Shown here piece after piece: positions 27,188-36,529 of a DNA stretch of 64,000 nt (positions within the stretch are counted from its first letter, which is position 1; each line of letters opens with the position of its first letter). The notes beneath the pieces are model-generated. The model searched no databases, had not been told where the DNA came from, and saw only the letters and a program-made list of their open reading frames with translations. The position numbers and the translations under genes are program-made. Source of the DNA: Defluviibacillus sp043739385. Lineage in GTDB: Bacteria; Pseudomonadota; Gammaproteobacteria; Burkholderiales; Burkholderiaceae_C. The DNA lies in contig JAYUED010000001.1 in the NCBI GenBank assembly GCA_043739385.1, forward strand, positions 124,001 to 188,000, read 5' to 3'.

Positions 27188-28663
27188 ATGGGAAAAATGA
27201 CCGGCTTCATGGAATACGAGCGCATCGAAGAGGGCTACAAGCCTATCCCCGAGCGTCTTAAGCACTACAAAGAATTCGTCGTCGGATTGGACGATGCACA
27301 AGCCAAAATCCAGGGCGCACGCTGCATGGACTGCGGTACGCCGTTTTGCAACAGCGGCTGCCCTGTCAACAACGTAATTCCTGACTTCAACGACTTGGTC
27401 TACAAAGGCAAGCCCGCTGACTGGAAGAATGCTATTGCAGTGCTGCACAGTACCAACAACTTTCCCGAATTCACCGGCCGCATCTGTCCTGCACCCTGCG
27501 AGGCGGCATGTACGCTTAACGTGAATGACGACGCGGTGGGCATCAAATCCATTGAGCACGCCATCATTGACCGCGCATGGTCTGAAGGCTGGGTTACGCC
27601 TCGTCCGCCTAAGCATAAGACGGGTAAAAAAGTTGCCATCGTGGGTTCTGGCCCTGCAGGCATGGCCGCTGCTCAGCAGCTGGCCCGTGTCGGCCATGAT
27701 GTGACGCTGTTCGAGAAGAACGACCGCATCGGTGGTTTGCTTCGCTATGGCATCCCCGATTTCAAAATGGAAAAGTTCCATATCGACCGCCGCGTTGAGC
27801 AGCTCGTGGCCGAAGGTGTGACCATGCGCACCAGCGTGCTGATTGGCGTGATGCCCAAAGGCTCCAAAGTCACCAACTGGGCCAAAGAAACCATCAGTGC
27901 CGAGCAGTTGAAGGCCGACTTCGACGCTGTGCTGTTGACCGGTGGCTCTGAGCAGTCGCGTGACTTACCCGTTCCTGGGCGCGATCTTGATGGCATCCAC
28001 TTTGCCATGGAAATGTTGCCCCAGCAAAATAAGGTCAACGCCGGTGACAAGGTCAAAGGTCAATTGCGCGCTGATGGCAAGCACGTCATCGTTATCGGCG
28101 GTGGCGACACAGGCAGTGATTGCGTGGGCACCAGCAACCGCCACGGCGCGACCAGCGTTACCCAGTTTGAGGTGATGCCCCAGCCACCGGAAGAAGAAAA
28201 CCGTCCGATGACGTGGCCCTACTGGCCGATCAAGCTGCGCACCAGCTCCAGCCATGAAGAGGGTTGTGGCCGCGAATTTGCTATTTCCACCAAAGAATTC
28301 ATTGGTGAAAAAGGCAAAGTCACGGGTTTGAAAACCGTGCGCGTTGAGTTTAAAGACGGCAAGATGGTCGAGGTGGCGGGCTCAGAGCAAATTCTCAAGG
28401 CCGATTTGGTGCTGCTCGCTATGGGTTTCGTGAATCCTGTTGCGACAGTGCTCGATGCATTCGGTGTCGAAAAAGACGCTCGAAACAACGCTAAAGCCAC
28501 CACTGAGTTCACCGGCGGCTACGCGACCAACGTGTCTAAGGTATTTGCCGCTGGCGACATCCGTCGCGGTCAGAGTTTGGTTGTATGGGCCATCCGTGAA
28601 GGCCGCCAGGCGGCGCGGTCTGTGGACGAATTTTTGATGGGATTTAGCGACTTGCCGCGTTGA
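27188..28663 (+). CDS. gltD: Glutamate synthase [NADPH] small subunit
   Basis: GltD oxidises NADPH and passes electrons to GltB. The N-terminal cysteine cluster (RCMDCGTPFCNSGCPVNN, then CPAPCEAAC) binds [4Fe-4S] centres. The FAD Rossmann loop is IVGSGPAGMAAAQQLA, and the NADPH loop is VIGGGDTGSDCVGTSNRHG. The C-terminal ATNVSKVFAAGDIRRGQSLVVWAI block is the standard FAD end. The length of 491 residues is canonical. A CCGCAA/TTGCGG hairpin lies shortly after the stop. It is the last core gene before the accessory island. Confidence 0.98.
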   Translation: MGKMTGFMEYERIEEGYKPIPERLKHYKEFVVGLDDAQAKIQGARCMDCGTPFCNSGCPVNNVIPDFNDLVYKGKPADWKNAIAVLHSTNNFPEFTGRICPAPCEAACTLNVNDDAVGIKSIEHAIIDRAWSEGWVTPRPPKHKTGKKVAIVGSGPAGMAAAQQLARVGHDVTLFEKNDRIGGLLRYGIPDFKMEKFHIDRRVEQLVAEGVTMRTSVLIGVMPKGSKVTNWAKETISAEQLKADFDAVLLTGGSEQSRDLPVPGRDLDGIHFAMEMLPQQNKVNAGDKVKGQLRADGKHVIVIGGGDTGSDCVGTSNRHGATSVTQFEVMPQPPEEENRPMTWPYWPIKLRTSSSHEEGCGREFAISTKEFIGEKGKVTGLKTVRVEFKDGKMVEVAGSEQILKADLVLLAMGFVNPVATVLDAFGVEKDARNNAKATTEFTGGYATNVSKVFAAGDIRRGQSLVVWAIREGRQAARSVDEFLMGFSDLPR

Positions 28664-28690
28664 CGAGTGGGCAGAGGAAGGGGTGGCGGT

Positions 28691-28708
28691 GCCGCAAGCC
28701 TTTGCGGT
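28691..28708 (+). terminator. Hairpin after gltD
   Basis: CCGCAA (28692-28697) and TTGCGG (28702-28707) form a six-pair stem with a GCCT loop, about 30 bp after the gltD stop. There is no run of T, so termination is possible but unproven. Confidence 0.35.
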
Positions 28709-28823
28709 ACAGCTGCGTATTTATCCCCTTCCTACGACTTATGCACTTCCGCGCCCCGTGTCTCAATTGAATTAGTCTTTAAATACTACGTATCTCCGTC
28801 GCATGGTCAGGCTAGGTGTCTAT

Positions 28824-28883
28824 TTGGCCAGACAAGCTCATTCACTGCAATGACCTGTTGCCCAAGACCGTGATTCTTATCAT
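28824..28883 (+). promoter_or_regulatory. Shared 35-bp activator element plus -10, copy 1 (DUF1302 operon)
   Basis: The 35-bp element (28824-28858) reads TTGGCCAGACAA, five variable bases, then TTCACTGCAATGACCTGT. A -10-like TATCAT starts exactly 19 bp later (28878-28883). The segment where a -35 should lie (CTGTTG) is poor. Two further copies with identical spacing lie upstream of the crotonase and sulfatase operons. An imperfect palindrome, TTATCA/TGATAA (28877-28893), overlaps the -10. Confidence 0.7.
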
Positions 28884-28909
28884 TCAGTGATAACGAATAG
28901 GAGACATTT

Positions 28910-30811
28910 ATGGTGCCAGCAACAAAACGACAGATTCCCGCGCTCATAGCGTGTTTGATAGGGGTTGCCCCTAGCGCATATGCGACCGATTTTGACTTGG
29001 GTCAAGGTTTACAGGCAACCGTTAACGGCGCTGCTTCGCTGGGCACGATGGTACGAACCGACGCGCCTAACCCAGACAACTACGGACTTGTACCTTCCAC
29101 GGCCGTTCCAGGCGCAGCACCTGGAAAGCTTGTCGGGCCTACGGGCGGTTCTGACCTGAACTATGCGCGTAACCAGCCAGTGTCCACCGTGGTCAAGGTG
29201 CTGGCCGATGTCGATGTGCATACCAAGGACCACAAATTTGGCGCGTTTGTTCGCACTGTTGGCTGGTATGACTTCACCTTGGGTCAGGCCGATGGTGCCT
29301 ACGGTAACTATCCGAATCGCTATCAGACCAATGCCCCACTGTCCGACAACGGTTTTGCCAAGGAAGCGAAGTTCAGCAACGTGTTGTTCCGCGATGCTTT
29401 CGTTTATGGGCAGTTTGACTTGCCTCAAAACATGGTGCTTGATACCCGCTTGGGTCGTCAGGTATTGAACTGGGGGACTTCCCAGTTCCTGACAGGCGGC
29501 ATCAACTCAGCTATCAATGCCACTGACTTCGCTGCGCTTGCACGCCCCGGCGCAACTGCAGCGGACGGTAAGTTGCCTTTGGGTATGTTCAGCGGCAGCC
29601 TGAAGATCAACGATTCTTGGAAGGCGGATGGTTTCATTCCTTATGAGTCACGCGCCACTGTTCTGCCAGGATGCGGAACGTTTTACGATGTGACGTCATT
29701 CGTTCCACAGGGCTGTAATCTTGCTGCTGCATTCACCGCACCTATCGCGGCCTATCCACCGCTTTCGACCGTCGCCTCGCTGACAGAAGCAAGCCTTATC
29801 AACAGCGGCCTCTATGTTCATCGTACGGCTGACAAGCTGGCTTCTGGCGCTGGACAATTCGGCGCTGCTATGCAGTACAGTGCCGCCAAATTGCAGACCG
29901 ATTTCCGCGCTTATATTATTAATACGGCAAGCTCACTGCCCACTTACCGTGTGACTGTCGAGAACAACAATGGCGGTTACTACCCTGCCGGGTTGCTGGG
30001 CGCTTTGTCACGCCTTAAAAGCCCAACGGGGCTTGGCTACAGCTTGACCTATCCGGAAAATACCAGGCTCTATGGCTTGAGTTTTGACACCAAGGCCGAC
30101 ACCACGACACGCTACTTCGGTGAAGTGGCTTTCCGGCCTAATCAGGCTCTGAGCATGAACGCGAGTGACCTGCTCTCCGCGTTCTTGTTGCGTGCCCCGA
30201 ACTCACTGCTGCAAAACAACAAGAACATTTTGGGGGTTGCACCAGGAGGCACTTTCGACGGCTTTGACCGGTACGGTGTCACAACAGCAAGCTTGGGCGT
30301 GAACAAAATATTTCCGGCTGCCATGGGCGCTGACCGCTGGGTCGTTGCGGCTGAAGCCGGCATCAGTCACGTGAACGGCCTGCCTGACCCGAGTGTGATG
30401 CGCTATGGCCGACCACTGCCCTACGGTGCAGCGGCTTACACCATCAACGGCACACCAACCGCCTGTTCTGAGTCGGCGCCTGGTTTCAACGGTGTACCCG
30501 GAAAAACCTGTACCACCAGCGGCTACATTAGCTCGAATGCTTGGGGCGTTCGCACGCGAATTGCCGCAACCTATGGCAATGTCGTCGCTGGAGTGACATT
30601 GACGCCATCGGTGTACATTGCAAAAGATATCAAGGGGTTCTCTTACGACGGTACGTATTCTCAAGGACGGTACACCGTACGTCCGGCGGTGCGCGCTGAC
30701 TGGAGTAAGAAATTCTTCACCGAAGTTGCTTACACCAGGATGGGCGGTGGCGACTACAACTTGCTGTCTGATCGCAGTAACATCACGCTGGTTGCCGGCA
30801 TGGCGTTCTAA
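28910..30811 (+). CDS. DUF1302 family outer-membrane protein
   Basis: A secreted beta-rich protein of 633 residues with a signal peptide cleaved near PSAYA and ending in a terminal phenylalanine (NITLVAGMAF), as outer-membrane barrels do. Repeated short aromatic/Gly strands and the early VNGAASLGTMVRT and TRLGRQVLNWGTSQFLTGG blocks fit the DUF1302 family. In other proteobacteria such proteins accompany hydrophobic-compound and steroid catabolism, often with DUF1329 partners; none is seen here. A good AGGAG site precedes the ATG. The sulfatase maturase follows 27 bp later. The inferred role is substrate passage across the outer membrane. Confidence 0.82.
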   Translation: MVPATKRQIPALIACLIGVAPSAYATDFDLGQGLQATVNGAASLGTMVRTDAPNPDNYGLVPSTAVPGAAPGKLVGPTGGSDLNYARNQPVSTVVKVLADVDVHTKDHKFGAFVRTVGWYDFTLGQADGAYGNYPNRYQTNAPLSDNGFAKEAKFSNVLFRDAFVYGQFDLPQNMVLDTRLGRQVLNWGTSQFLTGGINSAINATDFAALARPGATAADGKLPLGMFSGSLKINDSWKADGFIPYESRATVLPGCGTFYDVTSFVPQGCNLAAAFTAPIAAYPPLSTVASLTEASLINSGLYVHRTADKLASGAGQFGAAMQYSAAKLQTDFRAYIINTASSLPTYRVTVENNNGGYYPAGLLGALSRLKSPTGLGYSLTYPENTRLYGLSFDTKADTTTRYFGEVAFRPNQALSMNASDLLSAFLLRAPNSLLQNNKNILGVAPGGTFDGFDRYGVTTASLGVNKIFPAAMGADRWVVAAEAGISHVNGLPDPSVMRYGRPLPYGAAAYTINGTPTACSESAPGFNGVPGKTCTTSGYISSNAWGVRTRIAATYGNVVAGVTLTPSVYIAKDIKGFSYDGTYSQGRYTVRPAVRADWSKKFFTEVAYTRMGGGDYNLLSDRSNITLVAGMAF

Positions 30812-30838
30812 CTCAGACTCAGGTAAGAGGTATATGAC

Positions 30839-32122
30839 ATGAATTCCGCTCCCTCGCAGGCACGGGCACTGGCACTGACCGGAATTCATCTCATGGCCAA
30901 GCCGATTGGGCCGCTGTGCAATCTGGACTGCGGCTACTGCTTCTATCTAGAAAAAGAAAACCTATTCCCGCCTCGCGCTAAATTTCGCATGGCCGACGAT
31001 GTGCTGGAAGCGTATGTCCGCCGCTACATTGGCGCGGTTCAGGCGCCGGAAGTCGAATTCACCTGGCAGGGCGGAGAGCCCACGCTGCTGGGAGTCGAGT
31101 TTTACGAACGCGCTGTGGCCTTTCAACAGCGCTATGCCACTGGCAAGATCATCCGCAACACGCTGCAAACCAACGGCACGCTGCTTGACGATGCGTGGGG
31201 AGTTTTCCTCCAACGCGAAAAATTTCTGGTCGGTATCAGCTTGGACGGTCCGCGCCAGCTGAACGACGTTTCCCGACCTGATAAACGGGGCCGCTCCAGC
31301 TATGACGACACCCTGCGAGGCATGAATGTGCTGGCGCGGCACGGTGTCGACTTCAACGTGCTGGTCACGGTGTCGAGCGCCAATGTCGATCATCCGCTTG
31401 AGATTTATAGGCACCTGAAAGAGCAGGGTGCCCAGTTCATCCAGTTCAATCCAGTAGTAGAACGCCAGCCGGCGCCGACCGAGACCGTGATCGGCCTGCA
31501 CTTTGCGACACCGCCTGCGCTGAGCCGGCCCGTGACGGCACCTACGCCCAAGGCAACAGCGGCACCTAGCGGCTTGGTGACTTCGCATTCAGTAGCCGCA
31601 GAAGCCTATGGCAAGTTTCTCACCGCCGTGTTCGACGAATGGGTACGCAACGATGTTGGTACCGTGCACGTCATGAATTTTGAATGGGCCTTGCAGTCGT
31701 GGTGCCAAGTCCCGACCACCGCCTGTATCTTCAGCCCGAAGTGCGGCAAGGCCGGCATCGTCGAGCACGACGGCAGTGTCTACTCATGCGACCACTTTAT
31801 GTACCCGGAATACAAGCTGGGCAACTTGCTGCATGACGACCCTGTCGTACTGATGAATTCACCAGCACAGCAAGCATTCGGCGATGCCAAGGAAAGTACG
31901 TTGCCGGGCCAGTGCCAGCGCTGCGAGTTCCGTTTCGCTTGTCATGGCGAATGCCCTAAAAATCGCTTCATCACAACTGCTGATGGCGAAGCCGGCCTTA
32001 ACTACCTGTGCACCGGCTACATGAGCTATTTCCGCCACATCACGCCAGCCATGAACATCATGGCCAAGCTGCTGGGCCAGGGGCGCCCGGCAGATGGCGT
32101 CATGCAGTTGCTACCCCGTTAG
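30839..32122 (+). CDS. Anaerobic-type sulfatase-maturating enzyme (radical SAM/SPASM)
   Basis: This radical SAM enzyme oxidises the active-site Ser or Cys of a sulfatase to formylglycine. The radical SAM cysteines are at residues 27, 31 and 34 (CNLDCGYCFY). The maturase-specific VYSCDHFMYPEYKLGNLL block contains the conserved aspartate, and SPASM cysteines follow (CIFSPKCG, then CQRCEFRFACHGECPKNRF). At 427 residues it is slightly long, with a low-complexity Pro/Thr/Ala insertion around residues 220-245. The only sulfatase in the window, about 15 kb away at 47532-49862, has a Ser-type motif, and both operons carry the same upstream element, so it is the likely client. Confidence 0.92.
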   Translation: MNSAPSQARALALTGIHLMAKPIGPLCNLDCGYCFYLEKENLFPPRAKFRMADDVLEAYVRRYIGAVQAPEVEFTWQGGEPTLLGVEFYERAVAFQQRYATGKIIRNTLQTNGTLLDDAWGVFLQREKFLVGISLDGPRQLNDVSRPDKRGRSSYDDTLRGMNVLARHGVDFNVLVTVSSANVDHPLEIYRHLKEQGAQFIQFNPVVERQPAPTETVIGLHFATPPALSRPVTAPTPKATAAPSGLVTSHSVAAEAYGKFLTAVFDEWVRNDVGTVHVMNFEWALQSWCQVPTTACIFSPKCGKAGIVEHDGSVYSCDHFMYPEYKLGNLLHDDPVVLMNSPAQQAFGDAKESTLPGQCQRCEFRFACHGECPKNRFITTADGEAGLNYLCTGYMSYFRHITPAMNIMAKLLGQGRPADGVMQLLPR

Positions 32123-32141
32123 TTAAGCAACTGCGCGGTGT

Positions 32142-33452
32142 TTATGCTGCGTTGATGGGCGCGTATTTCGCGACATCCTTTACGTACGAACGGGACGCCA
32201 GCACAAAGAAGACCGAGGCCACCAACGACACCACAGGTGCGATGGTGAGTGCGGTCTTCAGGTTCGTCATGTCCGACAGCAGACCCACCAGATAGGGCAT
32301 CGGCGCCAGGCCCAGCAAGCTGGCACCCAAGACGGCAGCGGCCGTGACGGTGGCATGAACAGCAGGGTGCGTGACGTCGATCACCATCGCGACTGCCGAG
32401 CCGCCATGAGCGGCCGCGAACAAGGCACCTACCAGGAACAAACCCAGACTTAAAGGTCCGGGTGGCAACGCGAACGCCACAATCAACAGCACGCCGGACA
32501 GCAGCACATAGCCAGCGGGAACCAACGGACGGTACTGTGGCTTGCCGCGACTGATGCGGTCCGCCAGCCCACCACCGAACAACATGCCGAGTCCGGCCAC
32601 CAGTACCACCACGGCGGCCATTAGCGCGGCCTTGCGAGCGTCGTATCCGTAGAAGCGGTTGAAGTAGGTCGGCACCCAGGCGATCAGCAACGCGGGTACG
32701 CCCATCTGCAGGCCAAATCCGATGAAAGTGAAGTTACCCGAGCGCGCCTCGAACACCATCTTGACGATCTGGCTGAAGCTCAACCGCGCCAGCGCATTTC
32801 CATTCACGTCGCCCGTGGCAATGACCTTGACGGTCTCGTAGTCGCGAACCAGCCAGGGGTACAAAAAGGCAATCACCAGACCCGGTGCGCCCACAACGAA
32901 AAAAGCCATCCTCCAACCGTATTGCGTGGCAACAGCGCCACCGATGACCACACCCAGGACGGAGCCGAACAGGCCCGCTGACTGGAACGCACCCAGCACC
33001 GCCGAACGCTTGCCAATGGGGAAGGTGTGCGCCAGGATGGCGGCGCCAGCTGCGGCATAGGCGGCTTCGCCTAAGCCTACAGCCGCACGGGCCAGCAGCA
33101 GTTCGGTATAGCTTGAAGCCATGCCGCAGGCGATGGTCGCCACGCACCAGACCACCGCCATCAAAGTGATGCTTTTGACGCGACCCCATCGATCCGCAAT
33201 GAGCGACATCGGCACTGTCATCACGCCAACGACCAACGACACGATACTGACGAGCCCGCCCAGCTGTGTATCCGACAAGCCCCAATCGGCTTTCAGGAAC
33301 GGGAACACCGCGCCCATGACCTGACGCGACAGATAGTCCGACAGCATCAGGCTGAAGGTCAACGCAAACACTATCCACGGGTAGGCTTTTGACGCTTGGT
33401 ACGGCCCTGGCACGGCCAATACGTCGCTGGGCATCGCGGTTTCAGTTTTCAT
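32142..33452 (-). CDS. MFS transporter (spinster/anion-cation symporter-like)
   Basis: A twelve-helix major facilitator of 436 residues. The loop 2-3 motif is visible (MSLIADRWGRVKS), and a second one, GGGLADRISRGKPQYR, lies in the C-terminal half. It is the last gene of the crotonase-to-MFS operon, downstream of the aldehyde dehydrogenase, with GGAGA before the ATG. The substrate cannot be read from the sequence; import of the pathway substrate (perhaps a sulfated or carboxylated compound) is inferred from context. Export of a product is also possible. Confidence 0.88.
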   Translation of the reverse strand: MKTETAMPSDVLAVPGPYQASKAYPWIVFALTFSLMLSDYLSRQVMGAVFPFLKADWGLSDTQLGGLVSIVSLVVGVMTVPMSLIADRWGRVKSITLMAVVWCVATIACGMASSYTELLLARAAVGLGEAAYAAAGAAILAHTFPIGKRSAVLGAFQSAGLFGSVLGVVIGGAVATQYGWRMAFFVVGAPGLVIAFLYPWLVRDYETVKVIATGDVNGNALARLSFSQIVKMVFEARSGNFTFIGFGLQMGVPALLIAWVPTYFNRFYGYDARKAALMAAVVVLVAGLGMLFGGGLADRISRGKPQYRPLVPAGYVLLSGVLLIVAFALPPGPLSLGLFLVGALFAAAHGGSAVAMVIDVTHPAVHATVTAAAVLGASLLGLAPMPYLVGLLSDMTNLKTALTIAPVVSLVASVFFVLASRSYVKDVAKYAPINAA

Positions 33453-33484
33453 TTTTTGTCTCCAGTTTTATTTATTATTTCGAT

Positions 33485-34894
33485 TCAGGCAGGACGACCT
33501 AGAAAGACACGCAGTATCAGGCGTTGCAAGGCAGTGCCGTACGGTGGATAGAAAAGATGCACGGGGAACCATTTGTTCATCGTTAGCACGCTCTTGCCAT
33601 GAGACAACGCCCGAAAGCCTTCAGGCCCGCGCCAGCTCCCCATGCCCGAGTTGCCAACGCCGCCAAACGGCAGGTCGCCCTGGAACACATGCCACGCCCA
33701 ATCGTTGACGGTCATGCCGCCGGCGTGCACATTGCGTATCAGCCGCTGCTGCTCTGACGAATCAGAGCCGTAGTAGTACAACGCCAACGGACGCGGCCGC
33801 GCCGTGATGAAAGTAACGGCTTCGTCCATCGAGTCACAAGCCACCACCGCGAGAATCGGATTGAACAGCTCTTCCTGCATGATGCGCATGTCCGGCGTCA
33901 CGCCCGTGACCACCTGCAGCGTGATAACGCGAGCGCCATCGCCTGGACCCGCCGAAGTGACGGTAGCGCCTTTGGCCACCGCATCGGCGAGCAGTTCGCG
34001 CGCACGGTCCGCGTGCCTTTGAGACGCCATGCTGGTGTACTCGACGTCCTGTACCGGCTGCGGGTACATGCGCTGGAACGCACGCACCGCAGCCGCTGCA
34101 AATTCATCGACGCGGTCGCGCGGCACCAACGCGTAGTCGGGCGCCACGCAAGCCTGCCCGGCATTGAACGCCTTGCCATGTGCGATAGAGGCCGCTGCGG
34201 CTTCGATCGACGCAGAGCGCCCGACGATGGCCGGTGACTTGCCACCCAGCTCCAGGGTGACCGGCGTGAGATTCTCCGCAGCAGCACGCATGATCTGCTT
34301 GCCAACGGCAGGCGAGCCGGTGAAGACGATGTGGTTCAACGGCAGGCTAGCGAACGCTTGCGCGATGTTGATGCCGCCTCCGAACACTGCAACCTGGTCA
34401 TTCGGAAAAATCTGGCCGAGCATCCGCCGCAACACTTCCGTGCTGCGCGGAGAAAACTCCGACATCTTTATCATCACGCGGTTGCCTGCGGCCAGCGCCA
34501 TGATCAGCGGCCCGACGGCTTCCACGATAGGGAAATTCCACGCTGCGATCACGCCTACAACGCCTTTTGGCTGGTATACCACCTTGGCACGGTTAGTCTT
34601 GAACAGCAAATCAGCACGGCGTCCCTGCGGCCTCATCCAACGCCGCAGATTAGCCAGCGCGTGGTCGATCTGCAGCGCGGGAAACATGACGTCGAGCATC
34701 TTGCATTCGAACTCCGAGCGGCGACCGAAGTCGTCGCTCATAGCCTTCGCAAGTTCATCCTGATGGTCGCGCAATGCAATGCGAAGTGCCTTCAGATCGC
34801 GCCTGCGCTGCTCGACTGGCGGATAGGGTTGCGCCAGACAAGCCGCGCTTTGCAACGCCAGTGTGGCGTTCAGTTGATCAATGGTGTCCGTCAT
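33485..34894 (-). CDS. Aldehyde dehydrogenase, coniferyl-aldehyde-dehydrogenase-like
   Basis: An NAD(P)-dependent aldehyde dehydrogenase of 469 residues. The catalytic cysteine is C249 (NAGQACVAPDYAL), the general base E215 (LELGGKSPAIV) and the catalytic asparagine lies in AAWNFP. A short C-terminus with a hydrophobic tail (FYPPYGTALQRLILRVFLG) is typical of the CalB/fatty-aldehyde group. Substrates of relatives include coniferyl and medium or long aliphatic aldehydes, so specificity is open. In the island it would oxidise the aldehyde made by the GMC dehydrogenase. It starts six bases after the acyl-CoA ligase gene. Confidence 0.92.
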   Translation of the reverse strand: MTDTIDQLNATLALQSAACLAQPYPPVEQRRRDLKALRIALRDHQDELAKAMSDDFGRRSEFECKMLDVMFPALQIDHALANLRRWMRPQGRRADLLFKTNRAKVVYQPKGVVGVIAAWNFPIVEAVGPLIMALAAGNRVMIKMSEFSPRSTEVLRRMLGQIFPNDQVAVFGGGINIAQAFASLPLNHIVFTGSPAVGKQIMRAAAENLTPVTLELGGKSPAIVGRSASIEAAAASIAHGKAFNAGQACVAPDYALVPRDRVDEFAAAAVRAFQRMYPQPVQDVEYTSMASQRHADRARELLADAVAKGATVTSAGPGDGARVITLQVVTGVTPDMRIMQEELFNPILAVVACDSMDEAVTFITARPRPLALYYYGSDSSEQQRLIRNVHAGGMTVNDWAWHVFQGDLPFGGVGNSGMGSWRGPEGFRALSHGKSVLTMNKWFPVHLFYPPYGTALQRLILRVFLGRPA

Positions 34895-34900
34895 ATTGGT

Positions 34901-36454
34901 TCAGACCGCGCGCCACTGGTCGCCCCAGAACTTGGCTCGTACATTTCTCTTGAGTAGCTTGCCGACCGCGCTGCGTGGCAGTTCGCTCCAGAACTCGACC
35001 GACTTAGGCGTCTTGGTGCTGCCGAGCTGCTCTTTGCACAAAGCCATGATGGCGGCTTCGTCAACCGCTGCGCCTGCTTTAAGCTGAACGACAGCCTTGA
35101 CCGCCTCGCCCCACTTTTCATCGGGAACGCCGACCACGATGCAGTCGAGCACAGCAGGATGTGCCTGAATGACTTTTTCGATTTCGACCGGGAAGATGTT
35201 GAACCCACCCGACACGATCATGTCCTTCATGCGGTCCACAATGGTGACGTAGCCGCGTGAATCCATCACGCCGACATCGGTCGTATGATGCCAGCCGAAC
35301 TGCGATACCTCGGCCGTTTCTTCAGGCCGCTTGTAGTAGCCCTGCATGACCATGGAAGAACGAACAACGATCTCGCCCCGCTGGCCGGCCGGCAACAGAT
35401 TGCCTTCTGGGTCCATGATCGCCAGACGTGCCACGTCCACTGCTCGGCCCGCTGCCCGTACCACTTCATCGTCGAAGCTGCCATCGCTGCGCAAGTAGTC
35501 TTCCGGACCTTTGACGAGGATGGGAATCAACGTTTCGGTCTGGCCGAATCCTTCGTACATGATTGGTCCGAAAACCTTTACGGCTTCCTTGAACTTTTCT
35601 GGTGCGATGGGAGCGGCGCCAACGATAAAGACTTCAAGCGAAGAGAAGTCCGTCAGCTTCGTTTGCGGGTGCGCCAGCAACCCGTAAACCGCTGTCGGTG
35701 GCAAATAGAGGTGAGTGACTTTTTCCTTTTCAATCAACGCCAGCAAGGCCACAGGATCGAAGCCAGGCATGATGATGTTGACCCCGCCTTTGACCACGAA
35801 GCCCAGTACCAGAAGGCCGGCTGCGTGCGTTAGCGGTGCGATGCAAAGGTGACGGGATTTCGCGTTCACCTTGAACGCCGAGGCCAGACCCAAGCCCATC
35901 AGTTCCAGCGTGCGGTGCGTGTGTACGGCACCCTTCGATGGGCCGGTCGTGCCACCGGTCGGTTGCAAGAAAGCGCACTGACTTGGGTTCTCCGGCTGAT
36001 TGCGGAAGGGCTTATGGCAACCCTTCAACCATTCTTCCATCGACACGCCATGCTCCGACGTACCGTCGATGCAGACAAACAATTTGGCGTTGACCAACTT
36101 GGCTTTCAGCACAGGCATGCTGCTCTCGAAGTAGCTATGGAAAAACACGATGTCGGTGTCGAGGTAGTCCAGCACCTCAGCGTTTGTCTCGATCGAATTG
36201 CGGATGTGGACCGACAACCATGCGAAGTCTGCAAGGTTGATGCCGAGATGTAGCAATGACACACGATGATCGTTCGGTGCATAGATTGCCACGTGAGGAC
36301 CGACACCTGCCTCACGTTCACGCGTGAGGCCGTTAGCCACGGCATGCACATACTTTTGCGACTCGCTATAAGTCAGGCGCGTGGCGCCATCCACAAAAGC
36401 CAGATCGTCTGGACGCAGGGCCACAACGGCATCGAAATAGTCAGAAAGTCTCAT
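34901..36454 (-). CDS. AMP-forming acyl-CoA synthetase
   Basis: An ANL-superfamily ligase of about 517 residues that activates a carboxylic acid through an acyl-adenylate to the CoA thioester. Visible motifs are the phosphate loop (PTGGTTGPSKGAVHTH), the YEGFGQTET adenine motif, the hinge aspartate region (TTDVGVMDSRGYVTIVDRMKDMI) and the C-terminal lysine (PRSAVGKLLKRNVR). The ATG at 36454 (MRLSDYFDAV) is preferred over the frame start at 36505 because relatives begin there. It lies between the SDR and the aldehyde dehydrogenase in the crotonase operon. The acid specificity is unknown. Confidence 0.93.
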   Translation of the reverse strand: MRLSDYFDAVVALRPDDLAFVDGATRLTYSESQKYVHAVANGLTREREAGVGPHVAIYAPNDHRVSLLHLGINLADFAWLSVHIRNSIETNAEVLDYLDTDIVFFHSYFESSMPVLKAKLVNAKLFVCIDGTSEHGVSMEEWLKGCHKPFRNQPENPSQCAFLQPTGGTTGPSKGAVHTHRTLELMGLGLASAFKVNAKSRHLCIAPLTHAAGLLVLGFVVKGGVNIIMPGFDPVALLALIEKEKVTHLYLPPTAVYGLLAHPQTKLTDFSSLEVFIVGAAPIAPEKFKEAVKVFGPIMYEGFGQTETLIPILVKGPEDYLRSDGSFDDEVVRAAGRAVDVARLAIMDPEGNLLPAGQRGEIVVRSSMVMQGYYKRPEETAEVSQFGWHHTTDVGVMDSRGYVTIVDRMKDMIVSGGFNIFPVEIEKVIQAHPAVLDCIVVGVPDEKWGEAVKAVVQLKAGAAVDEAAIMALCKEQLGSTKTPKSVEFWSELPRSAVGKLLKRNVRAKFWGDQWRAV

Positions 36455-36529
36455 TTTATTATTCCAGTCTGTGTACGGAGAAGCACTAAGCGAACGAAGC
36501 GCCAACGCGCGTTGGCTTTTGGCTTTGGA

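Noticed and set aside
28667..28873. A 68-codon plus-strand frame between gltD and the DUF1302 gene
   Set aside because: It has no family resemblance and no ribosome-binding site, and it overlaps the regulatory element.
28874..28896. TTATCATTCAGTGATAA as a Fur-type box
   Set aside because: It matches the Fur consensus poorly. The neighbouring genes are not iron-related, and the palindrome overlaps the proposed -10.
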